Positions 19,205-27,499 of a stretch of DNA of 64,000 bases are shown here, piece after piece; the first letter of the stretch is position 1, and each line of letters begins with the position of its first letter. Position numbers and translations under genes: made by a program. The DNA lies in the NCBI GenBank assembly GCA_002377855.1, contig DFQQ01000044.1, positions 90,258 through 154,257 of the forward strand, given 5' to 3'. The notes beneath the pieces were generated by a model. The model was not told the origin of the DNA. It saw only the letters and a program-made list of their open reading frames with translations, and searched no databases. Source of the DNA: Acidovorax delafieldii (lineage in GTDB: Bacteria; Pseudomonadota; Gammaproteobacteria; Burkholderiales; Burkholderiaceae_C).

Positions 19205-19236
19205 ACGGCCTGCCCCCGCCCGGGGGCAGGGCCGTG
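19205..19236 (+). terminator. Strong GC hairpin after pldA
   Basis: ACGGCCTGCCCCCG pairs with CGGGGGCAGGGCCGT around a two-base loop, 36 bp after the pldA stop. No T-run follows, so factor-independent termination is uncertain. The rest of the 361-bp gap to the next gene (19170-19530) shows no gene. Confidence 0.5.
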
Positions 19237-19530
19237 TATGCATCGCCAAAGCATGGCTCGGACACCACAGGTGCCCGGCCTGTTAGCACCACCGGCCGCC
19301 AGGCAACACGGCCGGTCGCAAGAGTTTGAGGCGCATCAGCCGCCTCGCAACTTGTTACAACGTCATCCTCAAGTTTTTTCGATTGCTACCGGTGCGCCGC
19401 CACAATGGCACCCGCACCACGACCAGCACGCAAGGCGGCACGCGCCCGATAAGCGCGGCTTTTGGGCCGTTTTACCTGCGATTGAACTGTGTGCAGGCCC
19501 TCGAAAATGCCGACAAAGAGGAAACACCCC

Positions 19531-19917
19531 ATGGACATGCAATACCAGCTCAAGGCAGGCAGCTACTACCTGTACGACATGCGTGAAGCGCCCAGCGCGG
19601 TCACGGGCGAACGCAGGTTCAAGCTCAAGACAGACACCGTTGCCATTGCCTTTGACGTCCATACCGGCCGGGTGCACCAGCATGGCAGCCCCACGCGCAT
19701 CCAGTCCTGGGCCAACAACACCCGCCGCCGCCTGCGCGCTGCAGGCGCCCAGCAAGAGGCCAACGACATCGTCGTGGTGTCGGGTCCGCTGCCGGTGGAC
19801 GAGCTCAACAAATGCCTGTGGGTCAGCGGTTACGTGCGTCGCATGTTTTCTCGCTTGGCCACCCTGCCCCACGGCAAGCTGAAGCGCCCGGCAGAGCCAT
19901 TTCGCAAGGCCGCCTGA
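19531..19917 (+). CDS. Conserved small basic protein of unknown function
   Basis: A 128-residue soluble protein with no signal or membrane segment. ATG 19531 follows AAAGAGGAAACACCCC, which contains a usable ribosome-binding site. The sequence has an N-terminal YQLKAGSYYLYDMREAP, an arginine-rich middle (NNTRRRLRAAGAQ) and a basic C-terminus. I do not recognise a family. It is monocistronic, with a good terminator 40 bp downstream. Confidence 0.6.
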   Translation: MDMQYQLKAGSYYLYDMREAPSAVTGERRFKLKTDTVAIAFDVHTGRVHQHGSPTRIQSWANNTRRRLRAAGAQQEANDIVVVSGPLPVDELNKCLWVSGYVRRMFSRLATLPHGKLKRPAEPFRKAA

Positions 19918-19957
19918 GCCCAAGGCCTTCAACACCCTATACCGCTGGAGACAGCGC

Positions 19958-19984
19958 AAAAAAGGAGCCACGCGGCTCCTTTTT
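19958..19984 (+). terminator. Rho-independent terminator
   Basis: AAAAAAGGAGCC, loop ACGC, then GGCTCCTTTTT: a perfect stem flanked by an A-run and a T-run, so it can act in both directions, for the upstream small gene and for any transcript leaving the usp side. Confidence 0.85.
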
Positions 19985-19997
19985 CATTGGGCAGCAC

Positions 19998-20039
19998 CGC
20001 TCCCGTTGTGCCGCTCCCGTTGTGCCGCTCCCGTTGTGC
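19998..20039. repeat. Three tandem 14-bp repeats
   Basis: CGCTCCCGTTGTGC is repeated exactly three times (19998-20011, 20012-20025, 20026-20039) between the terminator and the 3' end of the universal stress gene. Confidence 0.9.
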
Positions 20040-20133
20040 CGCGCCAGAGGGCGCGCCCTGCGGCCGGAGCCTGGAGGCCTTCAGGCCCCGCGAGTCGCAA
20101 CACGCCTCAGGCGGAAATCGCCGCAATCAGCCG

Positions 20134-20598
20134 TCAGTCTTCACCGTCCATGTCACCGTCCAGCTCTTGCGCATGCTTGACGATCGTCACCGGCACGGTA
20201 CTGGCTCGCGCCACTTCTTGCGACACCGAGCCCAGCAGCGCGCTGCTGAGCGCACCGTGCCCTTTCGCGCCAATGATCACCATGTCTGCGCCATTGCGCT
20301 CGGCCATGTCCACCAGCGTGTGCGCCGGGTCGCCCAGGCCAATGTCGGTCTCGTACTGCGCGCCGGCAGCCTCCAACAAAGCGCGGGCGGGCGCCAGCAG
20401 GTGTTCTCCCGCCTCCACACTCGCCGCTGCGATCAAGTCGGGGTCGCGGCTGGTGACCAGTTCATACAGCGAGGCAGCCTCCTGCACATGGGCAAGCACC
20501 ACGGTGGCGCGCAGCCCCTGCTGCAGCAAATGCAGTGCGTGCTGCACACCATCGAGCGACAACTCCGAACCGTCCACGGCCACCAGAATCTTGAGCAT
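20134..20598 (-). CDS. Universal stress protein (UspA family)
   Basis: A 154-residue cytoplasmic Usp-domain protein. It begins MLKILVAVDGSELSLDGV and has the ATP-binding pattern G-x2-G-x9-G-S in GAKGHGALSSALLGS, so it belongs to the ATP-binding Usp class. The start at 20598 is chosen from homology and a GGAG-type site in AAGGAGAATAGC. It is divergent from tgt across about 120 bp. Confidence 0.93.
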   Translation of the reverse strand: MLKILVAVDGSELSLDGVQHALHLLQQGLRATVVLAHVQEAASLYELVTSRDPDLIAAASVEAGEHLLAPARALLEAAGAQYETDIGLGDPAHTLVDMAERNGADMVIIGAKGHGALSSALLGSVSQEVARASTVPVTIVKHAQELDGDMDGED

Positions 20599-20717
20599 GC
20601 TATTCTCCTTGTGCGTTGCTGAAAGCTCAGTGTAGTCACCCCCTGCTGCATGCCACTGGACCTTGCGCAAATGTCCAGCGGAAACAGGGGGGCGCAGTGT
20701 CTGGGACAATCCCGCCC

Positions 20718-21890
20718 ATGCTTCAGTTCGACCTCCTCAAGACCGACCCCTCCAGCCACGCACGGCGCGGCCAGCTCACGCTCAACCACGGCGTAGTGCA
20801 GACCCCCATCTTCATGCCCGTGGGCACCTACGGCACCGTCAAGGGCGTGATGCCGCAAAGCCTGCACGACATGGGCGCGCAGATCATCCTGGGCAACACC
20901 TTTCACCTGTGGATGCGCCCGGGGCTTGACGTAATGCAGAGCTTTGGCGGCCTGCACGGGTTTGAAAAATGGGACAAGCCCATCCTTACCGACTCGGGCG
21001 GCTTTCAGGTGTGGAGCCTGGGCGCCATGCGCAAGATCACCGAAGAAGGCGTGACCTTTGCCAGCCCCGTCAACGGCGACAAGCTCTTCATGTCGCCCGA
21101 GGTGAGCATGCAGATCCAGACCACGCTCAGCTCCGACATCGTGATGCAGCTCGACGAGTGCACGCCGTACGAAACCAAGGGCCACCTCACCACCGAGGCC
21201 GAGGCGCGCAAATCCATGGAGATGAGCCTGCGCTGGGCCAAGCGCTCGCGCGACGAGTTCCAGCGGCTTCAGAACCCCAACGCGCTGTTCGGCATCGTGC
21301 AGGGCGGCATGTACAAGAACCTGCGCCAGGAGTCGCTGGAAGCGCTGGTCGAGATGGACTTCCCCGGCTACGCCGTGGGCGGCGTGAGCGTGGGCGAGCC
21401 CAAGGACGAGATGCTGGACATCATGGCCCACACGCCGCACCGCCTGCCCGCCCACAAGCCCCGCTACCTGATGGGCGTAGGCACACCCGAAGACTTGGTT
21501 GAAGGCGTGGCCCAGGGCGTGGACATGTTTGACTGCGTGATGCCCACCCGCAATGCGCGCAACGGTACGCTGTTCACCCGCTATGGCGACCTCAAGATCC
21601 GCAACGCGCGCCACAAGGCCGACCACCAGCCGCTGGATACCAGCTGCACCTGCCACGCCTGCGCCGGCAAGGACGGCGTGGCGTGGGACCAGGGCGGGCG
21701 CGGCGGCTTCTCGCGTGCCTACCTGCACCATCTGGACCGCTGCGGCGAAATGCTGGGCCCGATGCTCACCACCGTGCACAACCTGCACTACTACCTGAAC
21801 CTGATGCGCGAAGTGCGCGAGGCGCTGGACGCGGGCACGTTCAGCCAGTTCCGCGCGCAGTTCAAGGCGGACCGGGCTCGGGGCGTGTAA
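20718..21890 (+). CDS. tgt: tRNA-guanine transglycosylase
   Basis: A 390-residue enzyme that exchanges guanine 34 for preQ1 in tRNAs with GUN anticodons during queuosine synthesis. Conserved segments are DSGGFQVWSLG, the nucleophile region DCVMPTRNARNGTLF, and the zinc site CTCHAC followed by AYLHHL. ATG 20718 gives MLQFDLLKTDPS, the normal N-terminus; the upstream in-frame codons overlap the usp promoter region. It is followed by a 112-bp palindromic repeat. Confidence 0.96.
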   Translation: MLQFDLLKTDPSSHARRGQLTLNHGVVQTPIFMPVGTYGTVKGVMPQSLHDMGAQIILGNTFHLWMRPGLDVMQSFGGLHGFEKWDKPILTDSGGFQVWSLGAMRKITEEGVTFASPVNGDKLFMSPEVSMQIQTTLSSDIVMQLDECTPYETKGHLTTEAEARKSMEMSLRWAKRSRDEFQRLQNPNALFGIVQGGMYKNLRQESLEALVEMDFPGYAVGGVSVGEPKDEMLDIMAHTPHRLPAHKPRYLMGVGTPEDLVEGVAQGVDMFDCVMPTRNARNGTLFTRYGDLKIRNARHKADHQPLDTSCTCHACAGKDGVAWDQGGRGGFSRAYLHHLDRCGEMLGPMLTTVHNLHYYLNLMREVREALDAGTFSQFRAQFKADRARGV

Positions 21891-21906
21891 GCCCGGCATC
21901 GGGTTT

Positions 21907-22018
21907 AGAGCGGGTCACAAAACTCCCTGGCGTTGTTGGTCCGCCTTGTCGTACTGCTCGAAGTGCTACGGGGGACCGCCTACCCAGGGCCGCTTCGCTG
22001 GGTTTTGTGAGCCGCTCT
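21907..22018. repeat. 112-bp imperfect palindrome after tgt
   Basis: It begins AGAGCGGGTCACAAAAC and ends GTTTTGTGAGCCGCTCT, with paired inner arms (GGTCCGCC/GGGACCGCC type) and a tip around TTGTCGTACTGC. It is the same family as 23239-23352, sharing the ends, the CCTTGTCGTACT tip and CGCTTCGCTG. No gene is present. Transcribed, it would form a long hairpin. Confidence 0.8.
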
Positions 22019-22163
22019 GATACCAGACCTTCTCCCGGCCCTGAGGGGTCCGCAATCCCCCTGGGCAGCAATGCCCAGCCCCCGAAACCATAATGCGGCT
22101 GCTGGAGTTCACCCACTGGAGCACGCCGCTGTGAATGTTTCGCCCCCTCCCATCCCCACCGCC

Positions 22164-23057
22164 ATGCATGTGCTGGTCACCGGCGGCACCGGTTTCATCG
22201 GCACCGCGTTGGTTCAGCAGCTGCTGGCCGCCGGCCACAGCGTCACGGTGCTCAGCCGCAAGCCCGCCAGCGCCCAGGCCTTGTTCCAAGGGCGCGTTCA
22301 GGCGGTGCGCAGTGCCAACGACCTGCCTTCCGATGCACGCTTTGATGCCATCGTGAACCTGGCAGGCGCCCCCGTGGTGGGCCCGCCGTGGACGGCTGGG
22401 CGGCGGCAGGTGCTGCTGGACAGCCGCGTGGGCGTGACTGAATCCTTGCTGGCCTGGCTGCAACGCGCCAACCACCGCCCGGCGGTGTGGGTGCAGGCCT
22501 CGGCCATCGGCTTTTACGGCGTGCGCCCCCCGCACGAAGTGCTGACCGAGACCAGTGCCGCAGGCGGTGGCTTCATGTCCGAACTGTGCGTGCGCTGGGA
22601 AGCGGCTGCAGCGAAGGCTCAGACCCTGGGCGTGCGCCAGGTGGTGCTGCGCCTGGGCGTGGTGCTGGGCCCCGGCGGCGCGCTGCCGCCGCTGCTGCTG
22701 CCCATTCGCCTGGGCATAGGTGGACGCATGGGCAGTGGCCAGCAGGTGATGAGCTGGATCCACCGCGACGATGTGCTGGCGCTCATCCACGCAGCGCTGC
22801 GCGACCCGCAGATGCACGGCATCTACAACGCCACCGCCCCCGAGACCATTGCACAGGCCACCTTTGTGGGCACCGCCGGCAAGCTACTGCACCGCCCCGT
22901 GTGGCTGCCGGTGCCCGCCGCGCCCCTGCGCTGGGCCATGGGCGAAATGGCCCAGTTGTTTGTAGACGGGCAAAACGTGGTGCCTGCGCGGCTGCAGCAG
23001 CAGGGCTTTGCCTTCAAGTACCCCACGCTGGAGCAGGCGCTGCGCGATCTGGTGTAG
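22164..23057 (+). CDS. TIGR01777-family SDR epimerase (YfcH / SDR39U1-like)
   Basis: A 297-residue NAD(P)-binding protein of the extended short-chain dehydrogenase type. The N-terminal Rossmann motif is VLVTGGTGFIGTALVQQLLAAGHSV. Family landmarks are VNLAGAPV, ASAIGFYG, the late SWIHRDDVLALI, and a C-terminal DUF1731-like FKYPTLEQALRDL. The substrate is unknown for the family. ATG 22164 is preferred to upstream in-frame codons. The gene is flanked on both sides by copies of the same palindrome. Confidence 0.9.
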   Translation: MHVLVTGGTGFIGTALVQQLLAAGHSVTVLSRKPASAQALFQGRVQAVRSANDLPSDARFDAIVNLAGAPVVGPPWTAGRRQVLLDSRVGVTESLLAWLQRANHRPAVWVQASAIGFYGVRPPHEVLTETSAAGGGFMSELCVRWEAAAAKAQTLGVRQVVLRLGVVLGPGGALPPLLLPIRLGIGGRMGSGQQVMSWIHRDDVLALIHAALRDPQMHGIYNATAPETIAQATFVGTAGKLLHRPVWLPVPAAPLRWAMGEMAQLFVDGQNVVPARLQQQGFAFKYPTLEQALRDLV

Positions 23058-23072
23058 CGCATGGGCCCTGGC

Positions 23073-23136
23073 TTGCTATGCAAAACATAGCTACTGGCGC
23101 TTATCCAGACTGCCCTAGAGGCCATTTTGATCTAAA
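23073..23136. repeat. Short GCGCTTAT-family repeat
   Basis: TTGCTATGCAAAACATAGCT, then ACTGGCGCTTATCCAGAC, then CTAGAGGCCATTTTGATC: one of the most complete copies in the window, just after the epimerase gene. Confidence 0.7.
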
Positions 23137-23238
23137 CAGCGCACGCTGGCTGCGCGCTGCGTTCATGCGGCCTTGCATTCAGCCAGATCAACGGGCGAGC
23201 AGCCGCAGACCAGGCGAACCGACGACGCAACACGGCTA

Positions 23239-23352
23239 AGAGCGGCTAACAAAACTATTCTGGCGTCGTTGCCGCGTCTTGTCGTACTACGCGTACTGCC
23301 TGCGACGCGGCGCCTAGCCAGAACCGCTTCGCTGAGTTTTGTTAGCCGCTCT
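23239..23352. repeat. 114-bp near-perfect palindrome
   Basis: The ends are AGAGCGGCTAACAAAACT and its complement AGTTTTGTTAGCCGCTCT. Inner arms TGGCGTCGTTGCCGCGTC and GACGCGGCGCCTAGCCA pair imperfectly, with the tip at GTCGTACTACGCGTACTGC. Second copy of the family at 21907-22018; the two bracket the epimerase gene. With the repeat at 23073 it fills the 310-bp gap before the next gene. Confidence 0.85.
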
Positions 23353-23367
23353 AAAGGCACACCCGTA

Positions 23368-23820
23368 TCAGAGAGCCCCGAGCACCTGGGCCTGCAGCAC
23401 GCGGCACTGGCTCGCGGGCGCAGGCAGTTCTGCACTGCGGTGGCTGGAGCCATCACGCAGCACCACGCGCAGATAACAGGGCCGGCCAGGCTTGCCCCAG
23501 CCTACCAGCACGGTCTGCACTTGGTCTCGAGGCACGCGCACCGGCAGTTGCCAAGAGCCGGCGTAGCGCAGCTCCAGCCCCGCCTCATTCACCTGCAATT
23601 GCACGAACCGGCCCCAAGTGCTGACATACACCGTGCCCACGGCCAGACACAGGGCCAGCGCGTACCCCACAGCCACCCAGCGCAAGCGCAGCGGCGTGGC
23701 CAAATGGCGGCCCCCTGCGTAGGCCGCGATGGCCATGGCCGACACGGCGAACACCATGGCGGTCAAGCCCGTGCCGAAGCCTTCCTGCACCTGCGCTGCC
23801 GTGGCAAATTCCATGTTCAT
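23368..23820 (-). CDS. Small membrane protein of unknown function
   Basis: About 150 residues with two hydrophobic segments near the N-terminus (FGTGLTAMVFAVSAMAIAAYA and VAVGYALALCLAVGTVYV), followed by a soluble beta-rich domain with VQLQVNEAGLELRYAG and VPRDQVQTVLVGWG. The pattern resembles a two-helix anchor plus a PH-like domain, but I do not recognise a family. The start is taken at ATG 23820 (MNMEF); a TTG at 23862 or ATG 23814 are alternatives. A short repeat lies immediately upstream. Confidence 0.6.
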   Translation of the reverse strand: MNMEFATAAQVQEGFGTGLTAMVFAVSAMAIAAYAGGRHLATPLRLRWVAVGYALALCLAVGTVYVSTWGRFVQLQVNEAGLELRYAGSWQLPVRVPRDQVQTVLVGWGKPGRPCYLRVVLRDGSSHRSAELPAPASQCRVLQAQVLGAL

Positions 23821-23860
23821 GGCGAAGGTTCCCGCCGCACACGGTGCAAAGGAGTCAGCC

Positions 23861-23929
23861 AATCACTATATTTTTCATAGCTGTCAGCGCTTATCCCCCT
23901 TGGGCTTACATCGCTTTTGACCCTCAAAC
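23861..23929. repeat. Short GCGCTTAT-family repeat
   Basis: CACTATATTTTTCATAGCTG, then TCAGCGCTTATCCCCCTTGG, then CTTTTGACCCTCAAAC, located between two minus-strand genes. Related to copies at 23073 and 25041. Confidence 0.65.
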
Positions 23930-23964
23930 TAGCCCTGGTTCGCACGGTGTGCGCCGTCACCTCG

Positions 23965-25020
23965 TCAGGCCTCGCTGGCCAGGCGCAGCTTGGCGCTGGT
24001 GCCACAGGCGTGGCAAAAGTGGGCGAAGGCGCTCTTGCGGGTGCTGCACTGGCCGCATCGGTCAAACAGGCCAATGCCGCAGTGGGGGCAGAAGTCGATG
24101 GTTTCGTTCTTCAGGTCCACCGGGCGCTCGCAGCCGGGGCACACGTTCTTGGCCAGGCGGGCCAGGGCCACGTCGTAGCTGAGTTCTTCGCGGCGCTGGG
24201 CATCGGGCATGGCTTCGGCCAGCTTCTGGCGCTCCAGGTAGCGGTTGAGCGCCACGATGGCATAGCGCCCCACCAGCACCGTGATGCCAATGCCCACCAC
24301 ATAGCGCACGTAGCCACCGTAGCTGGGCAGGTAGGGCACCAGCTCAACGAAAAAGGCAAACAGCGCAAAGAAGATGAAGCCCCACACAAACGGCCAGTAG
24401 GTACTTTTGCGCTTTTTGGCAAACAGCCAACCCGCAGCCACGAGCAGCGGCAGGGTGAGCGCCAGGCGGTACAGGAACACGCGCAGCTCCAGCTTGCGGC
24501 GCTCCTGGCGCAGGCGCTCGTAGCCATCGGCCTCCAGGTCATTCAGCTGTTTTTGCGTGGCCGTCGCCGTCTGGCGAGCGTCCAGCGCGGCCTGCTGCTG
24601 GGCCTCTACGGCGCGCAAGGCCTGGCGTTCCGCTTGCTTGAGCAGATCGAGCTTGCGCGTGCGCTCCAGCACCTCGGGGTCGTGGTCGGCCCGCTCGGTC
24701 ACGCGGCGGGTGGCCAGCCAGTTGTTGAAGGTTTCACGCTCGGCCTGGTTGTCGCTCATGGCCTTGCGGTGCTGCAGCTGCGCTTGTTCCAGCGCGGTCT
24801 GCGCGTCCTGCTCGGCATCGCGCTGGGCCCGGATGGTGTCGCGCAGCGCGCGGGCCTGGGCCTTGTCCAGAAAATCATCGACCTGCAGCGGGCGCTCCAC
24901 CTTGGGCAAATCGCCCACGATGGTGCCGCCCAGGCCAATCAAAAAGCTGGCGAACACCACCGCCACCAGCCACAAGCCACGCCGGAACCACTTCTCCGAC
25001 AAACGCAAGGCTTTGCTCAT
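23965..25020 (-). CDS. Membrane protein with coiled coil and C-terminal double zinc ribbon, function unknown
   Basis: A 351-residue protein. Architecture: one membrane segment (GLWLVAVVFASFLIGLGGTIVG), a roughly 130-residue charged, glutamine/alanine-rich coiled coil, three more hydrophobic segments (LALTLPLLVAAGWLF, FVWGFIFFALFAFFVELV, YVVGIGITVLVGRYAIVAL), and a cytoplasmic C-terminus with zinc-ribbon cysteines CPGC, CPHC, CGQC and CHAC. I recognise no named family. It suggests a membrane-anchored scaffold or sensor. A GCGCTTAT repeat and a MITE-like element lie directly upstream of its start. Confidence 0.7.
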   Translation of the reverse strand: MSKALRLSEKWFRRGLWLVAVVFASFLIGLGGTIVGDLPKVERPLQVDDFLDKAQARALRDTIRAQRDAEQDAQTALEQAQLQHRKAMSDNQAERETFNNWLATRRVTERADHDPEVLERTRKLDLLKQAERQALRAVEAQQQAALDARQTATATQKQLNDLEADGYERLRQERRKLELRVFLYRLALTLPLLVAAGWLFAKKRKSTYWPFVWGFIFFALFAFFVELVPYLPSYGGYVRYVVGIGITVLVGRYAIVALNRYLERQKLAEAMPDAQRREELSYDVALARLAKNVCPGCERPVDLKNETIDFCPHCGIGLFDRCGQCSTRKSAFAHFCHACGTSAKLRLASEA

Positions 25021-25040
25021 TGTTGCTTCTCCCGTTGATG

Positions 25041-25085
25041 GTTGCTATTTTTTTCATAGCTTATAGCGCTTGATGGATAAGCGCT
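25041..25085. repeat. Short GCGCTTAT-family repeat
   Basis: GTTGCTATTTTTTTCATAGC, then TTATAGCGCTTGATGGATAA, then GCGCT. It sits just upstream of the zinc-ribbon gene and abuts a MITE-like element. Confidence 0.65.
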
Positions 25086-25250
25086 AGGGATGTCCTGCAC
25101 AACCCTCGCGAGGCGGTGGTAGTGCGGATCGGGATGGAGCGCAAGGCGTCTTTTTGCAGCCAATAGCCACGCTATTGGCAAGAAAGCCACGCAGCGAACC
25201 GCCCGAGCCCGCGCGGCCACAGACCGCAGGGAGTTGTGCAGGATATCCCT
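25086..25250. repeat. 165-bp MITE-like element with 18-bp terminal inverted repeats
   Basis: Left end AGGGATGTCCTGCACAAC (25086-25103) is inverted with one mismatch at the right end GTTGTGCAGGATATCCCT (25233-25250). The tip is CCAATAGCCACGCTATTGG, shared with the element at 33614-33884, and the body has TGCGGATCGGGATGG as at 1502-1673. It is non-coding and lies between DUF2145 and the zinc-ribbon gene. Confidence 0.75.
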
Positions 25251-25269
25251 CCAGCCACTTTTCGCTCAA

Positions 25270-26127
25270 TTACTGTTTGGGCAGCACCGTGAAAGGCGCC
25301 GCCGCCAGTTGGGTGCGCTGCATCCAGGCTAGCACCGAATCCACCGTCACGGTCTCGATGCGGTCCGAATAGCGCTTGTCGCTGGGGTGGTCGTCAAACG
25401 CGATGTTGGCAGACCCCACGCGCCCGCCCAGCCGGGTCAGCGGCCCCAGCCGCAGGGTGGTGGGCTCGTAGCCCTTGAACCGCAGCCAGGCCTGGGCCTG
25501 CTCGCGGGTGCGTATGGTGGCGGGCTCCATGGCGGCAGCCAAGATTTCCAGCGCCCACTGGTTGGACTGCTGGTACTTCTGCCCCCACACGTAGCTGACC
25601 ATGCTGTAGTGCGGCGTGTGCAGCGCCTTGGCCCGCACGTTGTCTGCCAGCACGGGCCACAGCTGCGCCTGCACGGCGGCGCTGGGCACGGCCACCACGG
25701 CCTCGAAGCGCCACAGGTCGTCCAGAAAAAATTCACCCAGCCCCTGCCGGTACACATGGCCCAGGGCCGTGCCGCAGTCGTTGAGCTTGTGCGTCACGCG
25801 CCACGGGCCTTCGGGCGTTTTGTAGGCCCAGCCCAGGTGCGAGTAGCGCAGGCCGTACTTGCCCAGGTCTTGCCCGGCCCGGCCGATCAGCACCACCTTG
25901 GCGCCGCTGCGCGCGTGCTCGGCGTCCAGCGCCTGCGAGGTCTGCGCGGCCAGTGCCATGCCGCGCTCCACCACCTGGGGCGACACAGGCTTGCGCGCAT
26001 CGCAGGCGCGGCCCGCATGGGCCTGGGGCGCAGCCCACAGCGCAGCCGCGGCCACCAGGGCCACCCCCACCACCACGGGCCAACGGGTGCGGCGCGCCGG
26101 AGCCAACAAAACGGGTTTCACAAACAT
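25270..26127 (-). CDS. DUF2145 exported protein
   Basis: A 285-residue protein recognised as DUF2145. The signal peptide ends at PQAHAGRACDA, and the mature part contains LIGRAGQDLGKYGLRYSHLGWA, VTHKLNDCGT and SMVSYVWGQKYQQSNQW, which resemble a cysteine/histidine hydrolase-like core, although no function is established. ATG 26127 is chosen because AGGGGG lies 7 bp upstream; ATG 26133 is the alternative. It follows the next gene by 16 bp and is cotranscribed with it. Confidence 0.82.
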   Translation of the reverse strand: MFVKPVLLAPARRTRWPVVVGVALVAAAALWAAPQAHAGRACDARKPVSPQVVERGMALAAQTSQALDAEHARSGAKVVLIGRAGQDLGKYGLRYSHLGWAYKTPEGPWRVTHKLNDCGTALGHVYRQGLGEFFLDDLWRFEAVVAVPSAAVQAQLWPVLADNVRAKALHTPHYSMVSYVWGQKYQQSNQWALEILAAAMEPATIRTREQAQAWLRFKGYEPTTLRLGPLTRLGGRVGSANIAFDDHPSDKRYSDRIETVTVDSVLAWMQRTQLAAAPFTVLPKQ

Positions 26128-26143
26128 GGTCATACCCCCTGGT

Positions 26144-26608
26144 TCACAAGCGTTCGTTATGCAGCAGCGCTCGACCCAGGGTATTGGGCACAAAGGCCAA
26201 GGCCTCACCCGCCACCGACAGAATCACCCCGGTGCCAATCACGCTGCAGGTCACTGCCGTGCCCACGGCGTGGACCGACGCACCCACACCGCGCCCGGCC
26301 ACTTCCACGCTCACCTGCGCGCCATCCGACGCGCGCTCGAGCAGGTAGACGGTGCCTATGGCCGAGCCTTCCACCGCTTTCACCATCAATACCGCGCCCG
26401 TGGCCGACAACGCCACCGGCAGGGCGACGGCGGCACCAGCCACCGCTGAGCCGGCACCCACGACACCCACCACCGAGGCCACTGGCAACAGCGACAGCAC
26501 GGCGGACGCCTCACTTTGTGCGTGGGCCGGCGCTGCGGCCAGCGAACCCAGCATGCCAGCGGCGACCAACGCGGCAGCCACGGCCTTATTGAGAGATGGA
26601 ATACGCAT
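26144..26608 (-). CDS. Small exported protein encoded upstream of DUF2145
   Basis: A 154-residue protein with a clear signal peptide (MRIPSLNKAVAAALVAAGML...APAHAQ), then a glycine/alanine/valine-rich hydrophobic region (VASVVGVVGAGSAVAGAAVALPVALSATGAV has the look of a glycine-zipper membrane segment) and a soluble tail. An AAGGAG site precedes the ATG. It forms a two-gene operon with the DUF2145 gene. Its function is unknown. Confidence 0.7.
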   Translation of the reverse strand: MRIPSLNKAVAAALVAAGMLGSLAAAPAHAQSEASAVLSLLPVASVVGVVGAGSAVAGAAVALPVALSATGAVLMVKAVEGSAIGTVYLLERASDGAQVSVEVAGRGVGASVHAVGTAVTCSVIGTGVILSVAGEALAFVPNTLGRALLHNERL

Positions 26609-26735
26609 GGATCACTCCTTCGAAATCAAAGACAGAAAAATGGGGGCGTGCCGCGCGCGGTACGGTCTTGCGCCGCCCGCTGCCGCCTGCTGCCTGCTGC
26701 TGTGCAGGTGAACAGGCTCCACCGAGACGCGAGCT

Positions 26736-27215
26736 TCAGTCAGCGTTTTGCGTTGCCACGTGGGCCGCTTCGCGCCGGCCTTGCAGGCGTGCTTCCACCA
26801 GGTCGGCCTCGTAGCGGTCGCGCAGCATCTTGGCCAGGGTGAACGCCGAGGTGATGAGGTACAGCCAGCTCACGCCGAGAAACGCCTTGTAGGTGACGTT
26901 GATCTCCATGCCCATGAGGCCCCAGCCCGTAAGGCCCATGGCCACGGCAAAGCCACCCCATACCACCAGCTTCCACAGCGGCGTATCACCTGCACCGCGC
27001 CGGGCTCCCTGGTTGTCGCGCACAAATTTGGACAGCATGAACGTGGCCGAAAGGCAGAACACGTAGCCCATCACCATGAACACTTTTTCCAGATCTGCGC
27101 CCGGCAACCAGGCCAGCCCCACTGCGCACAGGAACACCGCGATGCCAAAGGAGATCCAGACCTGCATTTGCCATGCACGGGTGTCACGCTGAACAAAGAT
27201 GGGAGAAACAGACAT
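26736..27215 (-). CDS. YiaA/YiaB-family inner-membrane protein
   Basis: A 159-residue protein with four hydrophobic segments in two repeated pairs. The family motif appears as WQMQVWISFGIAVFLCAVGL, and again in divergent form as WKLVVWGGFAVAMGLTGWGL. YiaA/YiaB-type proteins are inner-membrane proteins without firm function. The start at 27215 gives MSVSPIFVQRDT; the open frame extends 74 codons upstream without membrane-protein character. Confidence 0.85.
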   Translation of the reverse strand: MSVSPIFVQRDTRAWQMQVWISFGIAVFLCAVGLAWLPGADLEKVFMVMGYVFCLSATFMLSKFVRDNQGARRGAGDTPLWKLVVWGGFAVAMGLTGWGLMGMEINVTYKAFLGVSWLYLITSAFTLAKMLRDRYEADLVEARLQGRREAAHVATQNAD

Positions 27216-27499
27216 TGCGTTGGAGCCCGCAGGGGGCTTTGGTTGAACACGGACCGCATCGTGCCGCGGGGCCCTGGGCCTGTACGCATCGGACCGGCAC
27301 AGTTTCTGGTTTTGGGCCAAAAAGTACCGTTTTTCGATACTTTCTAGCCATACCCGCCCCTTCAACCGCCCTTGCTCTGCGCATCGCGCGTACGTGACAG
27401 CGCGCCCCCAAAGCTGCTTGGACAATGCCCTCACCAATCCCTTTGCCCCGCTGCAAAAGGCCGCGCCGACCAGGCCTCTGTTATTTGAACCACAGCACC

